From Streptomyces sp. NBC_01314 (lineage in GTDB: Bacteria; Actinomycetota; Actinomycetes; Streptomycetales; Streptomycetaceae): a stretch of 64,000 nucleotides of DNA. The notes under the pieces are model-generated. The model did no database searches. It saw nothing but the letters and a program-made list of their open reading frames with translations, and had not been told where the DNA came from. The first letter of the stretch is position 1. Every line of letters begins with the position of its first letter. Below are positions 41,051 through 49,644 of this stretch, piece after piece. Location: assembly GCF_041435215.1 (NCBI RefSeq), contig NZ_CP108394.1, positions 10,230,001 to 10,294,000 of the forward strand, in the 5' to 3' direction. Position numbers and translations under genes: made by a program.

Positions 41051-41743
41051 ATGCTGGAGATCAACTCCGTCCACGCCGGCTACGACCGTACGACCGTGCT
41101 GCACGGCGTGACCGTGTCCGTCCCGAGAGACGGCGTCGGAGCCGTCCTCGGCCACAACGGCGCCGGCAAGAGCACCCTGCTGCGCGCCGCCATGGGCCTG
41201 CTCAAGCCGAAGAGCGGGACCGTCCTGCTGGACGGCGAGGACATCACCCACCTCGCCCCGCACCAGCGGGTGGCCAGGGGCATGGCGTACGTCCCGCAGG
41301 GCCAGCAGTCCTTCCCGCACCTCACCACCGCCGAGAACCTGCAACTGGTCGCCGACGGCCGCCCGGACGGCAGGGAGGCGGTCGCCGAGGCCCTGGACCT
41401 GTTCCCCGTCCTGCGGGAGCTGTCCGGCCGCCGGGCCGGTCTCCTCTCCGGCGGCCAGCGCCAGCAGCTCGCCTTCGCCCGCGCCCTGATCACCCGCCCG
41501 AGACTCCTCCTGCTCGACGAGCCGACCGAGGGCATCCAGCCCTCCGTCGTCGCCGAGATCGAGGAGACGATCCTCGCCCTGACCCGCCGGGGCGGTCTCT
41601 CCGTCCTCCTCGTCGAACAGCACGTGGGCTTCGCCATGCGGGCGGCGCAGCGGTACTACGTGCTGGAGGCGGGCCGGGTCACCTCCTCCGGAGAGGGGGG
41701 TACGGGGGCCGAGCAGACCGTCCGGGAGGCGCTCAGCGTCTGA
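41051..41743 (+). CDS. urtE: Urea ABC transporter ATP-binding protein UrtE
   Basis: The 230-residue ATPase has Walker A G-H-N-G-A-G-K-S-T, signature L-L-S-G-G-Q-R-Q-Q and LLLLDEPTEGIQPSVVAEIE, the last being diagnostic for UrtE. The ATG at 41051 is 10 nt behind GGAGG; the GTG at 41042 is too close to that site. It is the last gene of the operon, and no urease genes follow in this window. Confidence 0.93.
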   Translation: MLEINSVHAGYDRTTVLHGVTVSVPRDGVGAVLGHNGAGKSTLLRAAMGLLKPKSGTVLLDGEDITHLAPHQRVARGMAYVPQGQQSFPHLTTAENLQLVADGRPDGREAVAEALDLFPVLRELSGRRAGLLSGGQRQQLAFARALITRPRLLLLDEPTEGIQPSVVAEIEETILALTRRGGLSVLLVEQHVGFAMRAAQRYYVLEAGRVTSSGEGGTGAEQTVREALSV

Positions 41744-41752
41744 CGGCCTGTC

Positions 41753-42034
41753 GGCGGCGGCGCTCTGACGAGTGAGGTCGTCGAGGAATGCCGTGGAGCA
41801 CTGCCGCCTGACCGACGACGCGCTCGCCGGCGTTTTCGAGGCCTTCGCCCTCGGGCCCGGCCCGGCAAACGGCCGGCGGCCGGACCTCGGCGGCGAGGGG
41901 GCCCGGCGCCCCACGAACTCGTCGTCGAACTCGTCGTCCGCCGGGAAGCCGTCGACTCCGCCGATGACGTCGTCGTCCACCAGGCCCGCGGCGGGCGCTT
42001 CCCGCTGACAGGCCGGGCCACGCCCGCTGCCTAG
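41753..42034 (+). other. Gap between urtE and the MFS gene with possible coding remnant
   Basis: Two short protein-like stretches in different plus frames are seen: LTDDALAGVFEAFALGPG (about 41807-41860) and HELVVELVVRREAVDSADDV (from about 41912) ending PLTGRATPAA at a stop overlapping the MFS stop. They could be one frameshifted small gene, but no start, ribosome binding site or family is evident. Confidence 0.25.
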
Positions 42035-43383
42035 CGCGCGTGCGGCCCGTTTGTGATGGGGCCGTGGCTGTGCCGCCAGCCCGCCGGCACGCGCAGGGCG
42101 CCCACCAGATGGGGGTGGCCGAGGGGGAGGTCCGCGTGCACATGGGCCGCCGGCGCGGGGGCCGCGTCGGCCGTCGACCGCGCCGGCCACAGCCGTACGG
42201 CCAGCAGCGCCGCACCCAGGGCGATCGAACCCAGCGCGAGCACCGCCCAGTTGAGCCCCGCCGCCGCTCCCAGCCACCCGGCCAGCGGATACGTCAGCAG
42301 CCAGCAGCCGTGCGAGAGGGAGAACTGCGCGGCGAACGCGGCCGTACGCTCCCCGGGCGCCACCGAGCGGCGGACGAGCCGTCCGGCTGGCGTGAGCACC
42401 GCCGAGGACGCGGCACCGAACGCGGCCCAGAGCACGAGCAGCGCGGGCAGCCGCCAACTCCCGCCCTGAGCGGCCGTGACACCCCCGAGCCCGGCGAAGA
42501 CGACGGCCAGCGACAGCGCGCCCGGCACCATCACCGCCCGGTCCGGCACCTGGTCCAGCAGACGCGGCAACACCAGGGCCACGGCCATCGACCCGGCCCC
42601 GTACGCCCCGAGCGCCAGCGGTACGGCGCCCGCCGACAGGTCCAGCACATCGCGGACGTAGACGACGGAGTTGACCGTCACCATCGCCCCGGCCGCCGCG
42701 ACCGCGAGGTTCAGGGCGAGCAGGGCCCGCAGCCCGGGGACGGCGAGGAAGAGGCGGGTCCCGGCCGTGGCCCTGGTGTACACGCCACCCGTTCGCGGGA
42801 CGGTGGCGCCGGCCCGCTCGGGCAGGGCGGTCGAGACCACCAACGCGGCCGAGGCGAGGAAACCCAGGGCGGTGCCGGTGAACAGCCGGTCGTAGGTGAT
42901 GACGGACAGGAGGGCGGCCGCGAGCGCGGGGGAGAAGAGGCTCTCCAGGTCGTACGCGAGCCGTGACATCGACAGCGCCCGTGTGTAGTCGCGCTCCTCG
43001 GGCAGCACGTCGGGGATGACGGCCTGGAACGTGGGTGTGAACGCGGCCGAGGCCGACTGGAGGAGGAAGACCAGGACGTACACCTGCCAGACCTCGCCGA
43101 CGAACGGCAGGGACACGGCGATCCCGGCGCGCACCAGGTCCGCCGTCACCATGAGCGCCCGGCGCGGCAGCCGGTCGGCGACCGCGCCGACGGCCGGAGC
43201 GATCACCACGTACGCCACCATCTTGATCGCCAGAGCCGTACCGAGAACGGAACCGGCGTCGGCGCCCGCCAGATCGTAGGCCAGCAGCCCGAGAGCGACG
43301 GTCGCGAGCCCCGTACCCACCAGGGCGACGACCTGAGCGCCGAAAAGCCGTCGGTAGGCGCGATGACGCAGAACGGCGAGCAT
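42031..43383 (-). CDS. MFS exporter with His-rich C-terminus
   Basis: The 450-residue transporter from MLAVLRHRAYRRLFG has twelve helices and the MFS loop ADRLPRRALMV between helices 2 and 3. The start at 43383 has GAGGGGAG about 8 nt upstream. The tail reads HVHADLPLGHPHLVGALRVP and then HSHGPITNGPHAR, an unusual set of eight histidines on the cytosolic side that could bind metal. It is divergent from an ArsR repressor, which supports a metal- or drug-efflux role. Substrate is not known. Confidence 0.82.
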   Translation of the reverse strand: MLAVLRHRAYRRLFGAQVVALVGTGLATVALGLLAYDLAGADAGSVLGTALAIKMVAYVVIAPAVGAVADRLPRRALMVTADLVRAGIAVSLPFVGEVWQVYVLVFLLQSASAAFTPTFQAVIPDVLPEERDYTRALSMSRLAYDLESLFSPALAAALLSVITYDRLFTGTALGFLASAALVVSTALPERAGATVPRTGGVYTRATAGTRLFLAVPGLRALLALNLAVAAAGAMVTVNSVVYVRDVLDLSAGAVPLALGAYGAGSMAVALVLPRLLDQVPDRAVMVPGALSLAVVFAGLGGVTAAQGGSWRLPALLVLWAAFGAASSAVLTPAGRLVRRSVAPGERTAAFAAQFSLSHGCWLLTYPLAGWLGAAAGLNWAVLALGSIALGAALLAVRLWPARSTADAAPAPAAHVHADLPLGHPHLVGALRVPAGWRHSHGPITNGPHAR

Positions 43384-43587
43384 ACGAACGGCTCCCCTCG
43401 GCGCGGCGTCGAGTGTCGATACAGACCAAGTGTAACCATCATGTGCGCACCTGTGCACATGATGGCGCCCTGAAGGGACGCGGGGCAGTGACATGTGCGG
43501 CTCCGCCACGTGGGCGCGACCGGCCACGACGGCGCCGCGGGCAAGAGTCGACCCCCGCGCCCCCAGCGGAGCGCCTACGCTGGGCTC

Positions 43588-43947
43588 ATGCCTGAACGCC
43601 ACGCCCTGTCACCTGTGTCCGGTGCGCATCTGCGCGCCCCCGACAGCGCGCGGCTCGCCGAGGCGACCGGAGTGTTCGCGATGCTCTCCGACGCCACCCG
43701 GCTGCATCTGCTGTGGCTGCTCGCGCAGGGAGAGTCGGACGTCGGCTCACTGGCCGACCGCTGCGAGGCGTCCCGCACGGCGGTCAGCCAGCATCTGGCG
43801 AAGCTGCGGCTCGCCGGGCTCGTGGACACCCGCCGGGAGGGGCGTCACATCCACTACAGCCTCGCCGACGGGCATCTGCGGCGCCTGGTCGTGGAAGCGC
43901 TCAGCCACGCGGACCACCGGGTCAGCGGGCAGGCACCGCACGACTGA
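43588..43947 (+). CDS. ArsR-family repressor
   Basis: The 119-residue winged-helix protein has VFAMLSDATRLHLLWLLAQG, CEASRTAVSQHLAKLRLAGL as recognition helix and the wing RREGRHIHYSLADGHLRRLV. The usual CxC metal motif of ArsR/SmtB helix 3 is absent; the only Cys is in DRCEAS. Late histidines (DGHLRR, SHADHR) could form an alpha-5 type site. It is divergent from the His-tailed MFS exporter and probably represses it. It is followed after 9 bp by a LysR gene. Confidence 0.85.
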   Translation: MPERHALSPVSGAHLRAPDSARLAEATGVFAMLSDATRLHLLWLLAQGESDVGSLADRCEASRTAVSQHLAKLRLAGLVDTRREGRHIHYSLADGHLRRLVVEALSHADHRVSGQAPHD

Positions 43948-43956
43948 GGACACCCC

Positions 43957-44874
43957 ATGACCGCTGATTTCTCGCTCAGACAGCTGGAGTACTTCGTGGC
44001 CGTGGCGAACACGGGCTCCATGAGCGCGGCCGCCGTGCAGTGCCATGCCTCCCAGGCGGGCATCTCCACCGCGATCGCCGACCTGGAGCGCCGGCTCGGA
44101 GTGCAACTCCTGGTGCGGCGGCGGGCCAAGGGCGTCTTCCTCACCGAGGCAGGCACCCGGGTCCTGGAGCACGCACAGGCCGTCCTCGCCCGCGCCGAGG
44201 ACCTCAAGGCCGACGCCAGGGCGGAGGAGGGGCAGCTCGCGGGACGGCTGACGATCGGCTGCTACGCGACTCTCTCCCCGTTCCTCATCCCGCCCCTCGT
44301 CGACGGCTTCACCCGCCTTCACCCGGGCGTCGACCTGCACTTCGTCGACGGCTCCCAGGAGGAGATCCGCCAGTCCCTCCTCGACGGCGCCTGCGACCTG
44401 GCCCTCCTGTACGAGACCGGCGCCGAGACGGGCCTGTCGTGCACCACGGTCCGGGCGGGCAGGCCCTACGTGATCCTGTCGCCCGGCCACCCCCTGGCCG
44501 GCCGTGACGCGGTCTCCCTCACCGAACTCGCCGACGAGCCCCTGATCGTCTACGCGGCGCCACCGGCCCCGGGCAACGCCGACCGCTGGATGCACAGCGT
44601 CGGCGTCAAACCGAGCATCCGCTACCGCACTTCCAGCATCGAGGCCGTACGCAGCCTGGTCGCCCGCGGCCTCGGCTACTCGATGCTGATCCAGCGCTGG
44701 CCGGACGCCACCAGTTTCGAGGGTCTTCCCCTGGCGTCGGTGCCGATCAGTGACCCGTTGGAGGAGGTCAGAGTCGTGATCGCCCATGCCGCGAGCGTCT
44801 CGCCCACCCGCCGGGCGCGCGCCTTCGCCCAGTACGCGCGCGAGACCCTGTCGACGACCACGGCGACCGCGTGA
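43957..44874 (+). CDS. LysR-family regulator
   Basis: The 305-residue protein has the LysR helix-turn-helix at residues 5-65 (LRQLEYFVAVANTGSMSAAA, SQAGISTAIADLERRLGVQL). A two-lobed effector domain follows (LTIGCYATLSPFLIPPLVDG, DLALLYETG, ARGLGYSMLIQ). It is co-directional with the ArsR gene and overlaps the next gene by 4 bp. No divergent target is present, so its regulon cannot be guessed. Confidence 0.9.
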   Translation: MTADFSLRQLEYFVAVANTGSMSAAAVQCHASQAGISTAIADLERRLGVQLLVRRRAKGVFLTEAGTRVLEHAQAVLARAEDLKADARAEEGQLAGRLTIGCYATLSPFLIPPLVDGFTRLHPGVDLHFVDGSQEEIRQSLLDGACDLALLYETGAETGLSCTTVRAGRPYVILSPGHPLAGRDAVSLTELADEPLIVYAAPPAPGNADRWMHSVGVKPSIRYRTSSIEAVRSLVARGLGYSMLIQRWPDATSFEGLPLASVPISDPLEEVRVVIAHAASVSPTRRARAFAQYARETLSTTTATA

Positions 44875-45806
44875 GGCCGGACCGCCCCGCGACAGGACGG
44901 GTGGCCACAGTGGTCGCGGTACTGACGGCCGGGCTGTTGCTCTTCCCCCGAGCGGTTCCCAACTCCGTGGGCCGCGCGGGCAGTCTGCTGGAGGCGTTCC
45001 TGCCCTGGCTCGGCCTGGTGGCCGTGGCCCTGCTCGGTTTGGGGCTGCTGCACCGGTCGGCGGTCGCCCTGCTGGCTCTCCTGCTGCCGGTGGCGGCCTG
45101 GACGTACGGTTTCGGCGGGCTGCTGCTGCCCGGGGCGGAGCCCGGCGTGCGCGATCTGGTCGTGGTGCAGCACAACGTCAGCGACGAGAACGCGGACCCG
45201 GCGGGTACGGCCCGCGCCCTGGCCGACGCCGAGCCCGATCTCATCGCGCTGGAGGAGCTGCTGCCCACGGCGCTGCCGGTCTACGAGCGGACCCTCGCCC
45301 CGGACTACCCGTACCACGCGGTCCGGGGCACCGTCGGACTCTGGTCGAGGCATCCGCTCGGCGAGGCCCGGCTGTTGGACATCAAACCCAAGGGGATTGC
45401 GGAGGAGTGGAACCGCGGGCTGCGGGCGGTGGTCCGTACGCCGCGCGGCGAGATCGCGGTGTACGTCGCGCACCTGCCCTCGGTCCGCGTCGGGGCGGGT
45501 GGACTCGCCTCCCAACGGCGTGACGAGAGCGCCGGCCTGCTGGGCGGGGCCGTCGCCGCCGAGAAGCGGGACCCGGTGATCCTGCTGGGCGACCTCAACG
45601 GCACGGTCGACGACCGTGGGCTGGCGCCCCTGACCGCACGGATGAACGTGGCGGAGCGGGGCTTCGCCTTCAGCTACCCCGCCGCCTTTCCGCTGACCCG
45701 GATCGACCAGGTCATGGCCCGCTCGGCGGTCGTCGCCGACATCCGCACCCTGCCCGCCACCGGCAGCGACCATCTGCCGGTCGCCGCCCGCGTCACCCTG
45801 GACTGA
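44871..45806 (+). CDS. Membrane-anchored endonuclease/exonuclease/phosphatase (EEP) family protein
   Basis: The 311-residue protein starts from a GTG overlapping the LysR stop. Three N-terminal membrane helices (residues 10-85) lead to an external EEP domain with VVQHNVSDEN, LIALEELLPT (catalytic Glu), VILLGDLNGTVDD (Asp-x-Asn) and the final TGSDHLPVAA (Asp-His). This architecture fits an extracytoplasmic phosphodiesterase or nuclease. Its 3' end overlaps the GH43 gene on the other strand by 14 bp. Confidence 0.85.
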   Translation: MRPDRPATGRVATVVAVLTAGLLLFPRAVPNSVGRAGSLLEAFLPWLGLVAVALLGLGLLHRSAVALLALLLPVAAWTYGFGGLLLPGAEPGVRDLVVVQHNVSDENADPAGTARALADAEPDLIALEELLPTALPVYERTLAPDYPYHAVRGTVGLWSRHPLGEARLLDIKPKGIAEEWNRGLRAVVRTPRGEIAVYVAHLPSVRVGAGGLASQRRDESAGLLGGAVAAEKRDPVILLGDLNGTVDDRGLAPLTARMNVAERGFAFSYPAAFPLTRIDQVMARSAVVADIRTLPATGSDHLPVAARVTLD

Positions 45807-47898
45807 CCACCGGCCCGATCGACTCCAGCGTCGGCACGACCTCCTCGATCGAGCCGTCCGCCGCGAACACCAGCCGGTCCAGGGTGGATTCACGGCGCAT
45901 GCCGTCGCCGCGCGGAGTGCCGGGGCCGGGAATCGCGAACCGGTGGTAGCAGATGAACCAGTCGTCGGTGCCGGGGACGTTCACGACCGTGTGGTGGCCC
46001 GTGGCGAGGATTCCGTACTTCGGACGCTTCCGCAGGATGACGCCCTTCTTCGTCCACGGGCCGAGCGGCGAGGGCCCGGTCGCGTAGGCGACGCGGTAGT
46101 CCTCGCTGCGGGTGTCGTCCTCCGACCACATGAAGTAGTAGACGCCCCGCCGCTTGATGACGAAGGCGCCCTCGCGGAAGTCGTCCGGGGTGAACCGCCG
46201 TACCAGCGCCGGGTCGAAGGACACCATGTCCGCGTTGAGCGGCACGCCGTACGCCTCGCAGTTGCCCCAGTAGAGATAGGCCGTGCCGTCGTCGTCCTTG
46301 AAGACGGCGGGGTCGATCATCTGGCCCTCGTAGTCGTCGGCCCCGATGAGCGGACGGTCCAGGGCGTCTCGGAAGGGGCCGGTCGGGCTGTCCGCGACGG
46401 CCACACCGATCTGCTGGTTCGCACAGAAGTAGAAGTAGTACGACCCGTCCCGCTCCCCGGCCGCCGGCGCCCAGGCATAGCGGTCCGCCCAGCTCACGTC
46501 GGACTCCAGGTCGAGAACGACTCCGTGGTCCTCCCAGGCGACCAGGTCGTCCGAGGAGTACACCTTGAACCGTGTCCCGCCCCAGCCCTCGAAGCCGTCC
46601 GTCGTCGGATAGATGTAGTAACGGCCGCCGAACTCCTGGATGTTGGGGTCGGCATGCAGCCCCGGCAGCAGCGGGCTGCGCATGTGCACGGCCTCGACCG
46701 TCCAGGTGCGACCGGTCCCGTCGGCCGTCGTGACGGTGTACGGCCGCGGGGTGCGGAAGTCGCGGGGGGTGCCGGAGGGCGGGTCGATGCGGGCGTCCGC
46801 CGACAGGTCGAACTCCGGTGCGAGACCGTCGAGTCGGGTGCCCGGGTGCAGGGGCAGGACGACCTTCGAGGCGGCGTCGTCGACGAGCGCGTACGCCTTC
46901 GGACCGCCCGGGACGGTGGCGTCGACGACGGACGCCTTCGGCGCGTACGCGGCGAGGAGGTGCTCGTACTCGGCCCGCGTCACCGGCAGCACCGAACCGT
47001 GCCGGGCGCCGGGCGGCAGCGCGTAACCCTCGCAGGGTGTCCACTCGCCGGAGCCGAGGTCGGTGGTCTCGAAGGGGACATAGCCGCGCCCGCTGAACTC
47101 GTCGATGAACAGGTACCACTTGTGGTCGTCGGTGTTCGACCGGAAGACGATCGGCCCCTCGCCCTGCTCGACGGCCCCGTGACCGATCCGGTCGGCCACG
47201 AAGGCGTACGAGGTGTCGCGCAGCCCGGCCGACTTCTCGACGGTGATGAACTTGCCGCCGGGCGCGGCGGGGGAGTTGCCGCGCTCGTCCTTGGTGAACC
47301 GGTAGTAGGTGCCGTCGTGACGGACGACCGTCGAGTCGATGACCGAGTGGCCGGGGTCGTTCCAGAGCCGGGGCTCACTGAAGACGCGGAAGTCGCGGGT
47401 GGTCGCGTACAGCATCGTGTTGTGGGTGTCCGCGGTGTGGTCCGGGTCGTCGTCGGCGTACACCTTCGACGCCCAGAAGACGACGTACGCGCCGAGGTCG
47501 GGGTCGTGGCAGGCCTCGGGCGCCCAGACGTTGCCGGCGGTGTCGGGGGCGACGCGCACCAGTCGGGGGTCGGTCCAGTGCACCAGGTCGGTGCTGTCCC
47601 AGACCATGAGGGAGGTGCTGCCGGTGCGCTGCACCTGCTCCCAGTCGCCGTCCCGCTCGCCGTGCATCCTGAGGTCGGTGGCGATCAGGTGGAAGCGGTC
47701 GCCCTCCGGGGCGCGGACGACGAACGGATCGCGCAGGCCCCGGGTCCCGAGTTCCGAGGTGAGCACCGGCGCACCGCCGTTGAGCTCGCGCCAGCGCAAC
47801 GGGTCGTCGCCCCGGCTGAGCGCGAACCTGATCTGCTCGCCGTCCGGGCTGCCCTCGCCGGTGAAGTAGACGAAGACGTATCCGGCGTAGTCCTGCAA
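45793..47898 (-). CDS. Two-domain family 43 glycoside hydrolase
   Basis: The 701-residue protein has two five-bladed propeller domains. The first (about 1-300) shows YAGYVFVYFTGEGSPDGEQI, RDPFVVRAPEGDRFHLIATD and NVWAPEACHDPDLGAYVVFW. The second (about 410-700) begins GLHADPNIQEFGGRYYIYPT with the catalytic base Asp, then WAPAAGERDGSYYFYF and EGAFVIKRRGVYYFMWSEDD. GH43 enzymes cleave arabinofuranosides or xylosides. No signal peptide is seen, so it acts inside the cell or the start is misplaced. I favour the TTG at 47898 because GGAGG lies 5 nt upstream. Confidence 0.85.
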   Translation of the reverse strand: MQDYAGYVFVYFTGEGSPDGEQIRFALSRGDDPLRWRELNGGAPVLTSELGTRGLRDPFVVRAPEGDRFHLIATDLRMHGERDGDWEQVQRTGSTSLMVWDSTDLVHWTDPRLVRVAPDTAGNVWAPEACHDPDLGAYVVFWASKVYADDDPDHTADTHNTMLYATTRDFRVFSEPRLWNDPGHSVIDSTVVRHDGTYYRFTKDERGNSPAAPGGKFITVEKSAGLRDTSYAFVADRIGHGAVEQGEGPIVFRSNTDDHKWYLFIDEFSGRGYVPFETTDLGSGEWTPCEGYALPPGARHGSVLPVTRAEYEHLLAAYAPKASVVDATVPGGPKAYALVDDAASKVVLPLHPGTRLDGLAPEFDLSADARIDPPSGTPRDFRTPRPYTVTTADGTGRTWTVEAVHMRSPLLPGLHADPNIQEFGGRYYIYPTTDGFEGWGGTRFKVYSSDDLVAWEDHGVVLDLESDVSWADRYAWAPAAGERDGSYYFYFCANQQIGVAVADSPTGPFRDALDRPLIGADDYEGQMIDPAVFKDDDGTAYLYWGNCEAYGVPLNADMVSFDPALVRRFTPDDFREGAFVIKRRGVYYFMWSEDDTRSEDYRVAYATGPSPLGPWTKKGVILRKRPKYGILATGHHTVVNVPGTDDWFICYHRFAIPGPGTPRGDGMRRESTLDRLVFAADGSIEEVVPTLESIGPVVSPG

Positions 47899-47978
47899 GC
47901 CGACCTCCAGCGCTGCGACCTTTTGACGCTTCCTGTTGGAAACCCGTCGATGAGTGTTGCTATCTGCGGCGAGCGGCG

Positions 47979-48506
47979 TCAATCGGCACGGGGCTCCGGG
48001 GCGGGTTCGAAAGTTTCGGCGACAGTGCTTTCGCGCAGGTCGCGGTCGCCTCGGGGGAGCGGCAGACCGCCCGGACACGCCGCACAGGCCGAGGCGATCA
48101 TGGACGCCGTAATGGGCAGAGCCGTCCCCTCGCCGCCCGGACCCACGAGTGGTGCGACGAGAGCCGCCGCCCCGAACTGCGGCGCGCCCAGCAGCGCGGA
48201 GGCACTGCTGGAGGCCGGCCGCCGCCGGTGCGCACAGCAGGGCACAGCACACGGCCATGGAGGTCGGTCCGGTGCGCAGCGGAGCCCGGGGGTCGAACCT
48301 GCCGACGATCCCGCGGTCGACGGCGCCGGTGGAGGTGGAACCGGAGGAGTCGACCGCCGGCCACCTCGCGTACATGCCGGTGGAGAGGCCGTAGACGTGA
48401 CACCACTGGCCCCGGTGTCCAGGTCGTCGATCATCGGGGGGAAGGCCGACAGATACCTGTCCGTGGCCGGCGGCGCCACCGCGTAGGCCAGGGCGAGCAC
48501 CGGCAT
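47979..48506 (-). pseudogene. Broken Bcr/CflA-type MFS drug transporter
   Basis: The first helix is readable from an ATG at 48506 (MPVLALAYAVAPPATDRYLS..., PMIDDLDTGASGV), which matches the LSTDMYLPALPxIxxDL start of Bcr/CflA proteins. The last helices are readable as ALLGAPQFGAAALVAPLVGP and GTALPITASM, ending at 47979. The 300 bp between are in shifted frames (one holds a YARWPA-like loop) and far too short for the missing eight or so helices. A large internal deletion plus frameshifts explain this. Confidence 0.6.
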
Positions 48507-48631
48507 CGTGGGCTTCGGCACCCCGGTTTCGGTGCCGGCGCGGGTGGGTGGAGTGTGGCGACGGGAGCGCGGAGGCACGTCGTTCCCCCTTGATCGCTGC
48601 CGACGGAGTGGGGTGCGGGACGAGGCGCGGA

Positions 48632-49561
48632 CTAGGCGCTCGCCTCGACGATCTCGACGGTGAGGCGGCCGAGTCCGGTGATCTCGCCCTCCAGCAGATC
48701 CCCGGGCTTCATCCACTGCCCGGTGCCGAGGCCGACGCCGGCCGGGGTGCCGGTGGACACCACGTCGCCCGGCTCCAGCGTCAGGTGCTCGGTGATCTTG
48801 ACGAGCTGCTCGGGGATGGACCAGATCATGTCGCGGGTGTTGGCGTCCTGCCTGGGCTCACCGTTGAGCCAGAACCGCAGGCGCAGGTCGTTCTCGTCGA
48901 CGTATCGGGCCGGGACGATCGCCGGGCCGAGCGGGCAGCTGTCGTCGAAGGCCTTGCCGCCGAACAGGTCGAATCCGACCAGGTGCCCGGGGTGCCGCTG
49001 CCAGTCGCGGGCGGACAGGTCGATGGCGATCGTGTAGCCGGCGACGTGCTCCATCGCGTTCTCCGGCGTCAGGCGACGCCCTCGCTTCCCGATGACGACG
49101 GCGAGTTCCAGCTCGTAGTCGAACTTCTCCGTCTGCTCCGGATACCGCACGGTCTTGCCCGGCCCGACGAGCGAGGTGGTCGGCGGCTTGAAGAAGAACA
49201 GGGGGATCTTCGTGTCCTTCTCCCAGTCGGTGTGACCGCCGTCCTTCTCCATGTGGTCGTAGTAGTTGGCGCCGGTCATGACGACCTTGCGGGGGTGCTG
49301 GAGCGGTGTGAGGGTGTCCTCCAGCGTGGCCGGGGCGGGCAGCGGTGCCGTGGTGTCGGTGCCGTCGGCGAGCCGCTCGGCCGCCGCGACGAGGACCGGC
49401 TCGGTCCGCTCCCAGTGGTCGAAGACGTTCATCAGTCCGCGCGCCGGCTCCGGCCGCAGGGCCTCGGGGGCGACGTCCGCCAGCGCCCAGGAGCGGTCCT
49501 CGATCGACAGGACCGGGGTGGGGCGCCCGTCGACGCGCAGGGTGGCCAGGGAAAAGGTCAT
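48632..49561 (-). CDS. FAH-family hydrolase/isomerase (aromatic catabolism)
   Basis: The 309-residue protein has an N-terminal FAH_N-like region (residues 1-85) and a catalytic FAH domain. The latter shows VVMTGANYYDHMEKDGG, IPLFFFKPPTTSLVGP, metal ligands in FDYELELAVVIG and TLEPGDVVSTGTPAGVGLGT. Members cleave or decarboxylate ring-fission products. It is the third gene of the minus-strand operon starting at the VOC dioxygenase at 52133 and shares that operon's promoter. Confidence 0.85.
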   Translation of the reverse strand: MTFSLATLRVDGRPTPVLSIEDRSWALADVAPEALRPEPARGLMNVFDHWERTEPVLVAAAERLADGTDTTAPLPAPATLEDTLTPLQHPRKVVMTGANYYDHMEKDGGHTDWEKDTKIPLFFFKPPTTSLVGPGKTVRYPEQTEKFDYELELAVVIGKRGRRLTPENAMEHVAGYTIAIDLSARDWQRHPGHLVGFDLFGGKAFDDSCPLGPAIVPARYVDENDLRLRFWLNGEPRQDANTRDMIWSIPEQLVKITEHLTLEPGDVVSTGTPAGVGLGTGQWMKPGDLLEGEITGLGRLTVEIVEASA

Positions 49562-49644
49562 GGGAACGCTCTCCGTCTCTCAAGCGGTGTACGGCGTTGC
49601 GGGTTTCCGTCCGTTCGCACGCGGTGCGCCTCCGCGTGGTGCGG

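Noticed and set aside
45943..48486. An 847-residue plus-strand frame
   Set aside because: It is antisense to the GH43 gene and its composition (Val/Gly/Arg/Asp-rich, no motifs) is that of a high-GC shadow frame.
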